64,000 nucleotides of DNA, taken from Gammaproteobacteria bacterium (GTDB lineage Bacteria > Pseudomonadota > Gammaproteobacteria > Pseudomonadales > Azotimanducaceae). The stretch spans positions 434,001-498,000 of the forward strand of contig JAPOWH010000002.1 of NCBI GenBank assembly GCA_026707735.1, given 5' to 3'. Of this stretch, positions 53,556-63,001 are shown one piece after another. The position numbers were made by a program, and so were the translations under genes. Numbering within the stretch: position 1 is the stretch's first letter; the number at the start of each line of letters is the position of its first letter. The notes under the pieces were generated by a model. That model was not told the origin of the DNA and ran no database searches. It saw only the letters and a program-made list of their open reading frames with translations.

Positions 53556-54797
53556 ATGGACGAAACTTCAGCAAACGACAAACAATCTTTCGCATACACC
53601 ATCGCGGATGAATCGGTTGGACCGAATGCTAGTGGTGCGAAAATCAAGGTTATTGGCGTCGGTGGCGGCGGGGGCAACGTTATCAACTACATTGCCCAGC
53701 AGGGGCTCGATGGAGTCGAGCTGATTGCTGCCAATACGGATGTTCAGGATCTAAATACGGTCCCCAGCATTGTGGACAAGGTGCAACTTGGCGCGATGCG
53801 CACCAGAGGCCTGGGCGCTGGTATGGACCCGGCAGTGGGTAGCGCTGCCGCGCAGGAAAGTGTTGGCGAAATCGAAGATCGCCTGCGTGGCGCCGACATG
53901 CTTTTCCTGATCGCGTGTATGGGGGGAGGCACCGGCACGGGCGCGTCTCCTGTAATCGCCGAAATCGCTAGGGAAATGTCCATTCTCACCGTGGCGGTGG
54001 TGACCATGCCCTTCAGCAGGGAGCAAGAGGCGCGCATCCGCATAGCACAGTCTGGGACAAGGGAGCTCCACGGCTGCGTTGACGCACTGATAACAATTCC
54101 CAACGACAAGCTGCGGAACATCCTGGGAGGCGAAGTTCTGTTCTCGGATGCATACGATCATATCAATGCCTACCTTGCGCAGTCCGTTCGTGGAATCGCC
54201 GACATTGTCAACAAGCAGGGCGTAATGAACCTCGACTTTGCAGATGTAAAGAGCGTGCTTTCGTCCAATGGAAAGGGAGTTACCGTGATCGGCATTGGAA
54301 CTGCGAACGGTCAGAACCGTGCAGAAGAGGCAACAATGCAAGCATTGAAGAGTCCACTTCTTGACGAGACTGATCTAACAGGCGCCCGAAATGCTCTCTT
54401 CAATATTAGGACCGGCAAGCTCAAGTTGGTGGAGTACGAAATGGTCTCCGAGATCTTTGATCGACTAATGCAGTCGGGTGGACGAGTGTGGCCGGGAGTC
54501 GTTGAGGAATCCGACATGGAGGAAGATTTCGAGGTTACAGTGTTGGTTACCGGCATCGAGGATGCCTTCGGGCCTTCAAGCGAGGTCGGTTTAGACGTCT
54601 CGGATCGTTCAAATTGGGCAAAGGCTTCAAATACCGGCGGCGCGATGAGTCTCTCCCGTCGCGAAGGATCGACAAACGAGGATGGGGAAGACGAGGGCGT
54701 CGTGCGCATGGTCCGTGAACGGGGACAGGAAACTGGAATGGGTCGCCGCATCAGTGCGAGCGACATACCTTCGCTCTTCCGAGACCAGGCCGATTGA
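53556..54797 (+). CDS. ftsZ: Tubulin-like division protein FtsZ
   Basis: 413 residues. GTP-binding signature GGGTGTGASP (about 128-137), N-terminal GVGGGGGNVINYI loop (about 33), catalytic T7 loop (NLDFADVKSVL, about 226), a variable linker and the conserved C-terminal peptide SDIPSLFRDQAD that binds FtsA/ZipA. Forms the Z ring. SD AGGA lies 7 bases before the ATG. Confidence 0.98.
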   Translation: MDETSANDKQSFAYTIADESVGPNASGAKIKVIGVGGGGGNVINYIAQQGLDGVELIAANTDVQDLNTVPSIVDKVQLGAMRTRGLGAGMDPAVGSAAAQESVGEIEDRLRGADMLFLIACMGGGTGTGASPVIAEIAREMSILTVAVVTMPFSREQEARIRIAQSGTRELHGCVDALITIPNDKLRNILGGEVLFSDAYDHINAYLAQSVRGIADIVNKQGVMNLDFADVKSVLSSNGKGVTVIGIGTANGQNRAEEATMQALKSPLLDETDLTGARNALFNIRTGKLKLVEYEMVSEIFDRLMQSGGRVWPGVVEESDMEEDFEVTVLVTGIEDAFGPSSEVGLDVSDRSNWAKASNTGGAMSLSRREGSTNEDGEDEGVVRMVRERGQETGMGRRISASDIPSLFRDQAD

Positions 54798-54954
54798 TGC
54801 TTGGATCCCGAAACAAATTGAAGCAAATATACGCGCTAGAAGCTGGAGATTGGTGCCGCGGAGCTCGGGATAGCCGGTCAGTTCTCGTTGAGCTAGTTGG
54901 TCCGATGCGTCTAGCCAGTCTGTTGAATTTGCACAGCAAAAAGGGTTGCTATAG

Positions 54955-55908
54955 ATGATTTTTCAACACACGTTGCGCAACGCGATACATGCCAGCGGCA
55001 TCGGATTGCACACAGGTCGTAGCGTTCGCTTGTCCATACGCCCAGCCCCTCCCAATCATGGCATTTGCTTCGTGCGAACCGATTTAGACCCGCACATAAC
55101 GATTCCAGCAGATGTCGAGCATGTAGTCGACTCCACACTGGCCACGACTATAGGCGTGCACGAAGTCACGCTGTCAACAATAGAGCACCTTATGGCGGCC
55201 TTTGCGGGATTTGGTGTCGACAATGCGTTGGTAGAGGTCAACGCGCCGGAGATACCCATTATGGATGGCAGCGCCGCGCCATTCGTGTTTCTTCTGCAGT
55301 CCGCTGGTCTGGCAAAGCAGGATGTGCCCAAAAAGTTCTTGAAGATTCGCAAGAAGGTTAAAGTTGTGGATGCTCGCAACCACGTACACGCCGAGCTGCA
55401 GCCCAGCGATGATTTCCGCATTGAGTTTCGAATCGAGTACGAGCACCCTGTTTTTTGGCGTCATGCAGACCATGCAGTGGTCGAGTTCTCCAAGACCACT
55501 TTCATCAAGGAGGTAAGTCGGGCTCGTACCTTTGGATTTCTTGCGGACTATGAAAGATTGAAGTCTCGGAACCTAGCATTAGGTGGCAGTTTGGACAACA
55601 CGCTTGTGGTTGGAGACGCGGCGATACTGAATGAGGGCAAGCTGCGTCTCAAGGACGAATTTGTCAAGCACAAGATTCTAGATGCGGTAGGCGACCTCTA
55701 TTTGCTGGGCCACAACCTCATAGGTACTTTTGTGGGGCAGAGATCGGGACATACAACGAACTACGAGCTCGTTAAAGCGCTTGGTAGTACCCCCAATGCA
55801 TTCGAGTACGTCACATTCAATGACCCAGCTGAACTGCCTAGCGGGTACAGCGGTCAGTACGACGATGTGGTCGAGACCGTGCCGGAAAGCGTGGCTGTAG
55901 CTGTATAG
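54955..55908 (+). CDS. lpxC: UDP-3-O-acyl-N-acetylglucosamine deacetylase LpxC
   Basis: 317 residues. Zinc ligands occur in TIEHLMAAFAG (His about 79) and the LDAVGDLYLLGHNLIG stretch (His/Asp about 240), with the catalytic base in the EIPIMDGSAAPF motif (Asp-Gly-Ser) and GQRSGHTTN (His about 266). First committed step of lipid A synthesis in the cytoplasm. AAGGG serves as Shine-Dalgarno. 157 bp separate it from ftsZ. Confidence 0.98.
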   Translation: MIFQHTLRNAIHASGIGLHTGRSVRLSIRPAPPNHGICFVRTDLDPHITIPADVEHVVDSTLATTIGVHEVTLSTIEHLMAAFAGFGVDNALVEVNAPEIPIMDGSAAPFVFLLQSAGLAKQDVPKKFLKIRKKVKVVDARNHVHAELQPSDDFRIEFRIEYEHPVFWRHADHAVVEFSKTTFIKEVSRARTFGFLADYERLKSRNLALGGSLDNTLVVGDAAILNEGKLRLKDEFVKHKILDAVGDLYLLGHNLIGTFVGQRSGHTTNYELVKALGSTPNAFEYVTFNDPAELPSGYSGQYDDVVETVPESVAVAV

Positions 55909-56021
55909 CAAAGTTGGGCACTTAGACGTATCGCAACTCTCCCACTCGTAAGTTTGTGTAGAGAGTCAAACACTGTAGCCTTGACGCTCGAGAGTAGGAG
56001 AATAGCTTAAATTTGCTCGAA

Positions 56022-56363
56022 CTAGGCGCGAATTTGGCTGCTTACGCTAGCGGCAACAGTGGCGTTCGTAACAAAGATGATGTCTTGAACTAGTGCAAAC
56101 CTCTGAATTTGCTGCAAATTCGCGAGCAATGCTTTTTTGCGGAATCGCAGCCTGCTAGCCCACGCTGCCGAATCAGCCATCAGCACGACGACCGTTCCCT
56201 TCACTGAAGCCCCAACGCAGTGTGGTGCTTCATTGGCAGGCAGCACGGACTGGACGATCTTGGTTGTATCAGAGTCATACTCAATCTGACTCATGAGCTT
56301 GGAGAGACGACCCCTTCGTCTGGCACTTGGCCTTAATACATCTCTCAATCGAACTATAGACAC
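56022..56363 (-). CDS. dciA: DUF721 protein (DciA-like)
   Basis: 113 residues. A DUF721/DciA domain is seen in the last 85 residues (VLPANEAPHCVGASVKGTVVVLMADSAAWASRLRF and the LLANLQ strand). DciA-type proteins load the replicative helicase in bacteria without DnaC. The usual position in gammaproteobacteria is between lpxC and secA on the opposite strand, which is the case here. The N-terminal 25 residues are basic. Divergent from secA. Confidence 0.8.
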   Translation of the reverse strand: MSIVRLRDVLRPSARRRGRLSKLMSQIEYDSDTTKIVQSVLPANEAPHCVGASVKGTVVVLMADSAAWASRLRFRKKALLANLQQIQRFALVQDIIFVTNATVAASVSSQIRA

Positions 56364-56464
56364 GGCAATTCTTGAACGATTTCGGCTTTCAGATGGTCAA
56401 TAAGAACACAATGCAAGTGATTGCGCCAAAGTAGAATATAGCCGTTGGCACCTGTTCCAATTAT

Positions 56465-59200
56465 ATGCTTGACAATGTATTGAAGTCGGTATTTGGAAGT
56501 CGCAACTCCCGTGAGCTAAAGCGCATGGGAGAGATTGTTAGACAGATTAACTCGCTTTCTGACTCGGCTAGCGAACTCTCCGACGAGCAACTCTCTCGCA
56601 AGACCCATGAATTCAAGGACAGATTGGGGCGGGGCGAGACAATTGAGCGCCTTCTTCCAGAGGTGTTCTCTGTGGTACGGGAAGCTGCTGACCGAGCAAA
56701 CAATACTCGTCCTTTTGATGTCCAGCTCATCGGGGGAATTGCCCTTCATGACGGCAAGATTGCCGAGATGCGCACGGGTGAGGGCAAGACCCTTGTGGCA
56801 ACCCTACCGGCGTACCTCAACGCGCTCTCCGGAGGTAGCGTACACATCGTGACCGTCAATGATTATCTTGCGCGTCGCGATGCTGAGTGGATGGGTCCGA
56901 TATATCGTGCCCTGGGTGCAAGCGTAGGAGTGATTCAATCGAGGCAAGCCCAAGAGGAAAAGCGAATTGCCTATGCAGCGGATGTGACCTACGGCACCAA
57001 CAATGAATTTGGATTCGACTTTTTGCGCGACAACATGGCGATTCGTGCGCAGGATCGGTTCCAACGCGGGCTGGACTTTGCCATTGTGGACGAAGTCGAC
57101 TCAATTCTTATCGACGAAGCACGAACACCTTTGATAATTTCCGGTCCGGCTGACGAGAACACCGAGCTGTACAAGCAAGTCAACAGAATTGCACCCAGGC
57201 TTGAACAGCAGGAAATGGTCGAGGACGCACTACCAGCCGTTTTGGGCGGTGAAACTCGTGAGGATACTGGCGACTTTTACATAGACGAGAAGAACCGATC
57301 TGTCGAGCTCACCGAGCGCGGCCATCACCGAGTCGAAGAACATCTGATAAAGGCTGGTCTGCTTGCGGAAGGAGACAGCCTCTATTCATCCACCAATCTA
57401 GCGCTTCTACATCACGTGAACGTGGCTCTGAAGGCACACTTCCTCTTTAAGAGAGACGTGGAGTACATGGTTCAAAACGGCGAAGTAGTCATTATTGACG
57501 AGCATACTGGTCGAGCCATGCCAGGCCGCCGATGGTCAGAAGGAATCCATCAGGCGGTTGAGGCAAAGGAAGGTGTTGCCATTCGCCAAGAAACTCAAAC
57601 GCTTGCTTCGATTACGTTTCAAAACTACTTCAGAATGTACACAACTCTTTCAGGTATGACAGGTACCGCGGACACTGAAGCGTTTGAATTCAAGCAGATC
57701 TACGATTTGGAAGTCGTCGTCATTCCAACGCACTTGGAGATGATTCGAGACGACCGCAACGATCTGATCTACATGACCTTGGACGAGAAGTATGACGCGA
57801 TCGTAGAAGACATTCGAGGGTGTATGGAGTCGTCTCAGCCGGTCTTGGTTGGCACAACGTCCATCGATTCGTCGGAAAGGCTTTCTCGCGAACTCAAAAA
57901 GCACAAGATCGACCATAGTGTCCTAAATGCAAAGCAACACGAGCGTGAAGCAGATATCGTGGCGCAGGCTGGCAGACCGGGTAAGGTGACGATCGCTACG
58001 AATATGGCTGGTAGAGGAACCGACATCGTACTTGGCGGAAACTTCAATTCTGAAATAGCAGCGTTGGGCGAAGATCCAGACCAACAAAAGATGTCTGGGA
58101 TTATGGACGACTGGCAGCAGCGGCACAACACAGTCGTGGAAGCTGGCGGCTTGCACATTATTGGCACGGAGCGGCACGAATCGAGAAGAATTGACAATCA
58201 GTTGCGAGGTCGGTCTGGACGACAGGGGGACCCAGGTTCTTCGCGGTTCTATCTGTCGATGGAAGACGACCTCATGCGGCTTTTTGCGTCCGAACGTTGG
58301 AACAACATGATCCAATCGCTTGGATTGCAGCGAGGGGAAGCGATTGAAGCAAAGATGGTGAATAACGCCATCGAGCGGGCCCAACGCCGGGTTGAAGGCC
58401 GCAACTTCGATCTGAGAAAGAACTTGCTTGAATTCGACGATGTCGCGAACGATCAGCGACAGGTGATTTACACACAGCGCAACGAGCTATTGGATGTTGG
58501 GGACATGTCTGACACCATCAATCAAATGCGTTCGGATGTCATTGGTGACGTTGTTGCAGGCTATGTCCCACCGAATTCAGTAATTGACGAGGGAGACCTC
58601 TCAACGTTGGAGAAGGTACTCGCCTCCGAATTTGGCGCAAATGTTCCGATAGGTAAATGGTTGAGTGACCGAAGCGTCGCGGATGCGTCAGACATTGACA
58701 GCAAGATCGTTGAAGAAATTAGTGCTTCCTATAGTGCGAAAAGGGACCGGTGGGAGTCGATCGGCATTGATGCTGTTTCGTTGGAAAAGCAAGTCATGTT
58801 GTCCATACTGGATCAAAAGTGGAAGCAGCATCTACAGGCAATGGAACATTTGCGTCAAGGTATCCACTTGCGTGGCTACGCACAGAAGCAGCCCAAGCAG
58901 GAATACAAGCGTGAATCCTTTTTGTTGTTTCAGGACATGCTGGCGAACATACAGCATGACATGGTTCGCATGCTCTGTCGCATGGAAGTGCAGCAAGATA
59001 CGGACAGGCGTGACGAAGAACTGCGCAAACGTCGCGAAGAACTGCGGCGCATGCAGTATTCGGGGTCCGAGGCGAATGGCGAACGAGATTCTGCATCGCC
59101 GAAGACATTTCGTCGCGAAAAACCGAAAGTTGGTCGCAACGAACCCTGTCCATGCGGTTCCGGCAAGAAATACAAGCTTTGTCATGGCCGGTCTAGCTAG
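56465..59200 (+). CDS. secA: Protein translocase ATPase SecA
   Basis: 911 residues, full length. Nucleotide-binding domain 1 with [17 protein letters not shown] (Walker A, about 102-113) and [15 protein letters not shown] (DEAD-like, about 209-223); the pre-protein cross-linking insert; NBD2 with [16 protein letters not shown] (about 514) and [19 protein letters not shown]; helical wing and scaffold; and the C-terminal zinc motif [14 protein letters not shown] (C-x-C-x8-CH) that binds SecB. ATP-driven motor of the Sec pathway at the inner membrane. Confidence 0.99.
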   Translation: MLDNVLKSVFGSRNSRELKRMGEIVRQINSLSDSASELSDEQLSRKTHEFKDRLGRGETIERLLPEVFSVVREAADRANNTRPFDVQLIGGIALHDGKIAEMRTGEGKTLVATLPAYLNALSGGSVHIVTVNDYLARRDAEWMGPIYRALGASVGVIQSRQAQEEKRIAYAADVTYGTNNEFGFDFLRDNMAIRAQDRFQRGLDFAIVDEVDSILIDEARTPLIISGPADENTELYKQVNRIAPRLEQQEMVEDALPAVLGGETREDTGDFYIDEKNRSVELTERGHHRVEEHLIKAGLLAEGDSLYSSTNLALLHHVNVALKAHFLFKRDVEYMVQNGEVVIIDEHTGRAMPGRRWSEGIHQAVEAKEGVAIRQETQTLASITFQNYFRMYTTLSGMTGTADTEAFEFKQIYDLEVVVIPTHLEMIRDDRNDLIYMTLDEKYDAIVEDIRGCMESSQPVLVGTTSIDSSERLSRELKKHKIDHSVLNAKQHEREADIVAQAGRPGKVTIATNMAGRGTDIVLGGNFNSEIAALGEDPDQQKMSGIMDDWQQRHNTVVEAGGLHIIGTERHESRRIDNQLRGRSGRQGDPGSSRFYLSMEDDLMRLFASERWNNMIQSLGLQRGEAIEAKMVNNAIERAQRRVEGRNFDLRKNLLEFDDVANDQRQVIYTQRNELLDVGDMSDTINQMRSDVIGDVVAGYVPPNSVIDEGDLSTLEKVLASEFGANVPIGKWLSDRSVADASDIDSKIVEEISASYSAKRDRWESIGIDAVSLEKQVMLSILDQKWKQHLQAMEHLRQGIHLRGYAQKQPKQEYKRESFLLFQDMLANIQHDMVRMLCRMEVQQDTDRRDEELRKRREELRRMQYSGSEANGERDSASPKTFRREKPKVGRNEPCPCGSGKKYKLCHGRSS

Positions 59201-59235
59201 AAGCTAGCCCAGTCTCAATACACCACCCACTCTTC

Positions 59236-60450
59236 ATGACGGTAAATCTTCCTCCTACGATGCCGTTGCGTCCGATTGATGGCATCCGAGTCGGTACCGC
59301 GATTGCCCATATCCGATACAAGGATCGACCTGATCTTGCAGTTTTTCTTTGCGATGAAGGATCAGTTGTGGGCGGCGTGTTCACGCAGAATCGATTCAAG
59401 GCAGCTCCGGTCTTGCTTTCCCAATCACGCCTGGGCAATGTTCGTGGTGTTGTCGTCAATAGTGGCAACGCCAATGCCGCGACAGGTGATCGCGGATTTA
59501 ACGACGCACGCGCTAGTAGTCACCATTTGGCTGACTTGATCGGCTGTTATGAGTCTCAAGTATTGCCGTGCAGCACGGGCGTCATTGGTGAGTTCCTACC
59601 CATAGACCGAATGCGCGACGGCATTGACCGTGCTTATTCGTGCGCCAAGCCCGATGGTTGGAACGAAGCTGCGCAAGCCATTTTGACAACGGATACGGCT
59701 CCCAAGGGCCTGTCAGCTTCGTTTAGGGTGGGCACCCACGAGGCGCACGCGACGGGGATAGTAAAGGGGTCAGGAATGGTTCGCCCAGACATGGCGACGT
59801 TGCTCGCCTTTGTTGCGACCGACGTTCGAATGTCTGGGGGAGTTGCGAAGAAGTTGGCATGGGACTTGGCGGAGAGGAGCTTCAATCGGTTGACCATAGA
59901 TGGCGACACATCGACAAATGATTCATTCCTGTTGATTGCAACTGGTCGAAGTGCTGCGCCTGCCATTGAACACGAAGAAGGGGATCGATACGAGCAAGTG
60001 CTGGAGGGCATAACGCCCGTAGTGCGGGAATTGGCAATCCGTACCGTTCGAGATGGAGAAGGCGCAACTAAGTTCATCACAATCAAGGTGGCAGGAGGAA
60101 GAACCGAGAGAGAGTGTCTGCAAGTGGCCTACACGATAGCTCACTCCCCATTGATCAAAACTGCAGCTTTCGCCGGTGACCCGAATTGGGGTCGCTTTTG
60201 CATGGCGATTGGTCGTGCAGGAATCGACGACTTGGATGTGTCTAGGGTTTCACTAGACATTGATGACGTGGCAATCGCAAGAAATGGACTTGTCGCAGAA
60301 AACTACTGTGAGGAGTCGGCGGCGCAAGAGATGTCTGAGCCTGAGTTCGTCGTATTGGTTGATTTGGGAAGGGGGTCGGCAAATACAGAGATATGGACGT
60401 CCGATTTGTCGTACGACTACGTAAAGATCAACGCTGAGTACAGAACCTAG
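59236..60450 (+). CDS. argJ: Bifunctional ornithine acetyltransferase/N-acetylglutamate synthase
   Basis: 404 residues. The autocleavage site is MVRPDMATLLAF (Thr about residue 189, generating the beta subunit), preceded by GIVKGSG. VGGVFTQNRFKAAPV and NSGNANAATGD at the N-terminus, DTAPKGLSA and GDPNWGRFCMAIG are family motifs. It recycles acetyl groups in arginine biosynthesis. Placed behind secA as in Pseudomonas; convergent with yacG. Confidence 0.97.
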   Translation: MTVNLPPTMPLRPIDGIRVGTAIAHIRYKDRPDLAVFLCDEGSVVGGVFTQNRFKAAPVLLSQSRLGNVRGVVVNSGNANAATGDRGFNDARASSHHLADLIGCYESQVLPCSTGVIGEFLPIDRMRDGIDRAYSCAKPDGWNEAAQAILTTDTAPKGLSASFRVGTHEAHATGIVKGSGMVRPDMATLLAFVATDVRMSGGVAKKLAWDLAERSFNRLTIDGDTSTNDSFLLIATGRSAAPAIEHEEGDRYEQVLEGITPVVRELAIRTVRDGEGATKFITIKVAGGRTERECLQVAYTIAHSPLIKTAAFAGDPNWGRFCMAIGRAGIDDLDVSRVSLDIDDVAIARNGLVAENYCEESAAQEMSEPEFVVLVDLGRGSANTEIWTSDLSYDYVKINAEYRT

Positions 60451-60495
60451 ACTTAGCGACCCTTCCACTCAATTCGGGAGAACCCCTTGCGTCCG

Positions 60496-60717
60496 TTAGC
60501 CCCCGTTTTCTGAGTAGAGAGTAGGATCCAATTCGTTGCCACCTCGCGGGATGGATCGCCGCTCTTCCACCCATTCGCCTAGATCTATGAGCTTGCAGCG
60601 CTCAGAACAAAAAGGCCTATAGCAGTTTGCTGTGGACCAAATCACTGTTCGCTCGCATGTCGGACAAGCCGCCGTACCTTGTTTCTTATTTCTTGGGTTG
60701 GCTTTGCCTGTGTTCAT
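60496..60717 (-). CDS. yacG: DNA gyrase inhibitor YacG
   Basis: 73 residues from ATG 60717 (the frame continues to 60756 but the extra residues are not conserved). Zinc finger Cys4: CPTC (about residue 19) and [11 protein letters not shown] (about 33-43), then [13 protein letters not shown]. YacG binds the GyrB C-terminal region and inhibits gyrase. Located next to coaE, as in gammaproteobacterial pilD-coaE-yacG loci. Confidence 0.93.
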   Translation of the reverse strand: MNTGKANPRNKKQGTAACPTCERTVIWSTANCYRPFCSERCKLIDLGEWVEERRSIPRGGNELDPTLYSENGG

Positions 60718-60798
60718 GGGACTTGACTTGGTATTCCGTGCGAAAAACTGACACACGGGTGAACAGGGAATCTACGCCGGAATTATGGTGCAAGAAGG

Positions 60799-61401
60799 CT
60801 AAGTTTGTCCAGCCAGACACAAATAGCGTTGGTGCAAAGTTCTTGTCTTTGAAGTGAGTTCGTCTAGTCCACCGTCATTCACGATGACGTCGTCGGCGAT
60901 GGAGAGGCGCGACTCGCGATCAATTTGCGAAGCAACTATCGCTTCAGCTTGCTTCCGAGACACGTTGTCGCGAGCCATAGTTCGCTCAATTTGAACATTT
61001 ACTGGGGCATCGACGACCAAAACAAGATCGTATGGATCGTGTCGCGAACGGAGTAGCGGGTTCACGACAATCACATACGACGACGTAGCCATCGCAATCA
61101 TTTCGATAGTACGTTTGCCAACCAGTGGATGTAGCAATCGCTCGAGCCAGCGACGTTCTCTGGAGTCATCGAATATCCTTCTGCGCAGCGACGCACGATT
61201 GAGAGTGCCATCATCGTGCAATACGGCACTTCCAAAGTGATCGGCAATCCTCTCAAGTGCTGCCGTACCGGGCTCAACGATTTCGCGCGATATCAGATCT
61301 TGTTCAACGATGTGCACACCCAATCGCGCAAACTTGCTGGCGACAAGACTCTTGCCGCTAGCAATGCCTCCCGTAAGTACGATAGTCAGCTTTTTGGACA
61401 T
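60799..61401 (-). CDS. coaE: Dephospho-CoA kinase
   Basis: 200 residues. P-loop GGIASGKSLVA (about 11-21), lid region with HPLVGKRTIE and VVNPLLRSRHDPYDLVLVVDAP (about 107-130) and a C-terminal RQAEAIV-like segment (SRKQAEAIVASQID). Last step of coenzyme A synthesis, phosphorylating dephospho-CoA at the 3' hydroxyl. 57 bp downstream of pilD in the same orientation; yacG follows. Confidence 0.96.
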   Translation of the reverse strand: MSKKLTIVLTGGIASGKSLVASKFARLGVHIVEQDLISREIVEPGTAALERIADHFGSAVLHDDGTLNRASLRRRIFDDSRERRWLERLLHPLVGKRTIEMIAMATSSYVIVVNPLLRSRHDPYDLVLVVDAPVNVQIERTMARDNVSRKQAEAIVASQIDRESRLSIADDVIVNDGGLDELTSKTRTLHQRYLCLAGQT

Positions 61402-61458
61402 TTTGCTACTACTTTGCCTGAAACTCTTGTTAATGCCAGATCGATGTCAGCAGCACAG

Positions 61459-62307
61459 CTAGAAGCGTAGAAATATCAGGTTGTACAGTTGTTCATGCAA
61501 CAAAATGACGATTATTGCAGCTATCGCGAGAAAGGGACCGAAACGTATACCTTCGTCTCTTGAATAGCGGCCACGGAGAAGTTCGCTGACACCATAGAGC
61601 ATGCCTAACGCGAACGCCATCACAACCACATAGGGCAACAGTTGCCATCCAACCCACGCCCCAATTGCTGAATGCAGCTTGAAGTCTCCCTCACCCATGG
61701 CATCCCTGCCACGGATCAGTCGAAATGCATGATTTAGCAACCAAAAGGAGAGGTATCCTGCGATTGCGCCAATGACAGCTGACCCAATGGGAGCAACAAA
61801 GCGCGAAGAAGGAATTAGAACTGAAGCTAGAAGGCCAAGGAATAACAGCGGGTAGGTAAGCTCATTAGGGAGAGTTCCTTGCTCCCAGTCAATCATAGAC
61901 AAAACGATCAAGATGGCAATGCCGCCTATTAGCAGCCCGGCCTCAAGCGAAATTCCATTGAGAGCTACAACTAAGACAACCAAGAGAAAAGTTGCGAGTT
62001 CGACGAACGGATAGCGAATGGAAATCGGTTGTTGACAGTCTGCACACTTGCCGCGTAATGCCAACCAACTGACTACCGGAATGAGGTTCGCAATACGAAT
62101 CTGCGTCTGACAGCTTGGGCAGTGTGAACGAGGAAAAAAGAGATTCAGTGGACTTGGTACTGACGGCTCAATGCTTAAGAGATCGTAGGCTTCGACTCGT
62201 AGCTTTCTGCTTGCCATCAAGGGAATTCGCGAGATAAGTACGTTCAGCAAACTTCCAAGCGCAAGCCCAAAGAAACCGGCCACTCCTAACAAGAACCAAT
62301 AATCCAC
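61459..62307 (-). CDS. pilD: Prepilin leader peptidase/N-methyltransferase
   Basis: 282 residues. Integral membrane protein with about eight hydrophobic segments. Zinc motif CPSC...CADC (about residues 63-66 and 88-91), active-site aspartates in SMIDWEQGTLPNEL (about 140) and GEGDFKLHSAIG (about 202). It cleaves and methylates type IV pilin-like signal peptides. Here it stands next to coaE and yacG, but the usual pilin assembly genes pilA, pilB and pilC are missing from the locus. Confidence 0.94.
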   Translation of the reverse strand: MDYWFLLGVAGFFGLALGSLLNVLISRIPLMASRKLRVEAYDLLSIEPSVPSPLNLFFPRSHCPSCQTQIRIANLIPVVSWLALRGKCADCQQPISIRYPFVELATFLLVVLVVALNGISLEAGLLIGGIAILIVLSMIDWEQGTLPNELTYPLLFLGLLASVLIPSSRFVAPIGSAVIGAIAGYLSFWLLNHAFRLIRGRDAMGEGDFKLHSAIGAWVGWQLLPYVVVMAFALGMLYGVSELLRGRYSRDEGIRFGPFLAIAAIIVILLHEQLYNLIFLRF

Positions 62308-62426
62308 AGTCAGTTGATCCGTTTTGTTGAGAGTATATTTGGCATGGCAAGACTCAATACGTGATTAGATGCATCTGAAGTGCGACGGGACACAGGAGCC
62401 AACGATATAATTTTGCCCCCAAAGTC

Positions 62427-62503
62427 GCCGGAATAGCTCAGTTAGGCAGAGCGACTGATTCGTAATCAGTAGGTCCGCAGTTCGAATCTGCGTTCCGGCA
62501 CCA
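62427..62503 (+). tRNA. tRNA-Thr (anticodon CGT)
   Basis: Acceptor GCCGGAA (62427-62433) pairs with TTCCGGC (62493-62499), then discriminator A and encoded CCA. Anticodon stem ACTGA/TCAGT encloses loop TTCGTAA, anticodon CGT, reading ACG. T arm contains GTTCGAATC. In Pseudomonas this tRNA sits beside the pilin genes and nadC. Confidence 0.97.
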
Positions 62504-62579
62504 GCTCTTACTGAACGCCGTCGACACACGGCAGCCTCACGCGTTGAATCATCGCTTTGTGGCTAGTTAGTCAATCTCC

Positions 62580-62768
62580 CTAAAGGACAACGCCACCAAG
62601 TCTTTCCCCATTTGCGTCGAAGAGTCCAGGCTTCAAAACCTCAGCCTCAACCTCCTCTACCAAGCCGAGTTGGTTGGCACATCTGACCAGATCAGCTTGG
62701 TCCAAAGGAATGTGCTACTTGAGAAATGTGGCTCCGCCATAGAACCTTTTCAGTTGCTATAGCGACAT
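62580..62768 (-). pseudogene. Possible decayed small gene with in-frame stops
   Basis: Minus-strand frame of 63 codons from ATG 62768 to TAG 62580 with two internal TAG codons (fourth codon, and at 62715-62717). Between the stops the translation looks like protein rather than noise (FYGGATFLK, then HIPLDQADLVRCANQLGLVE and KPGLFDANGERLGGVVL). I do not recognise the family. TAG is a normal stop elsewhere in this window, so recoding is not supported. Confidence 0.3.
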
Positions 62769-62778
62769 TAGGTTCTAT
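62739..62778. repeat. Nested inverted repeat
   Basis: ATAGAACC (62739-62746) and GGTTCTAT (62771-62778) form outer arms; between them GTTGCTATAGCGAC (62753-62766) is nearly self-complementary. It lies within the decayed frame. Confidence 0.5.
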
Positions 62779-62875
62779 AGCCCTGCACAAACGAATTGTT
62801 ACTCCGAGGCCAAAACAAACGCCCCATTGCTTTCCCTCAATGCACTCGCAGGTGTCCGTGGGAGGCTAGCTTCAA

Positions 62876-62958
62876 GTCTTCTTCCACGGAAAAGACTGGT
62901 AAGTCTCGAACTCGAACCGAGTTCGTTGCTTACACTTCATTCGCCTTCACGTAAGCAA
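62876..62958 (-). promoter_or_regulatory. Cluster of hairpins downstream of nadC, two mutually exclusive
   Basis: Three dyads: GTCTT-c-TTCC/GGAA-AAGAC (62876-62896); CGAACTCG-AAC-CGAGTTCG (62907-62925) extended by GTAAG/CTTAC (62899-62933); and TTGCTTAC/GTAAGCAA (62926-62958). The last two share the 62929-62933 arm, so they cannot form together. They are about 45 bp after the nadC stop. No T-run follows on either strand. Confidence 0.45.
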
Positions 62959-63001
62959 AAGCGAGAGAATTGAGATTTTGAAGGCTACCTTAGCAATATT
63001 G

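Larger units (their letters stand above)
62504..63001. other. Gene-poor region between tRNA-Thr and nadC
   Basis: About 500 bp, the largest gap in the window. No complete gene. It holds a decayed frame on the minus strand (62580-62768), a dyad at 62739-62778 and a set of hairpins at 62876-62958. In relatives the type IV pilin genes occupy the corresponding site. Confidence 0.6.

Noticed and set aside
62580..62768. TAG as a recoded codon in the decayed frame
   Set aside because: TAG serves as a normal stop in confident genes here (for example the glutamine-synthetase-like gene and petC), so recoding is not supported.
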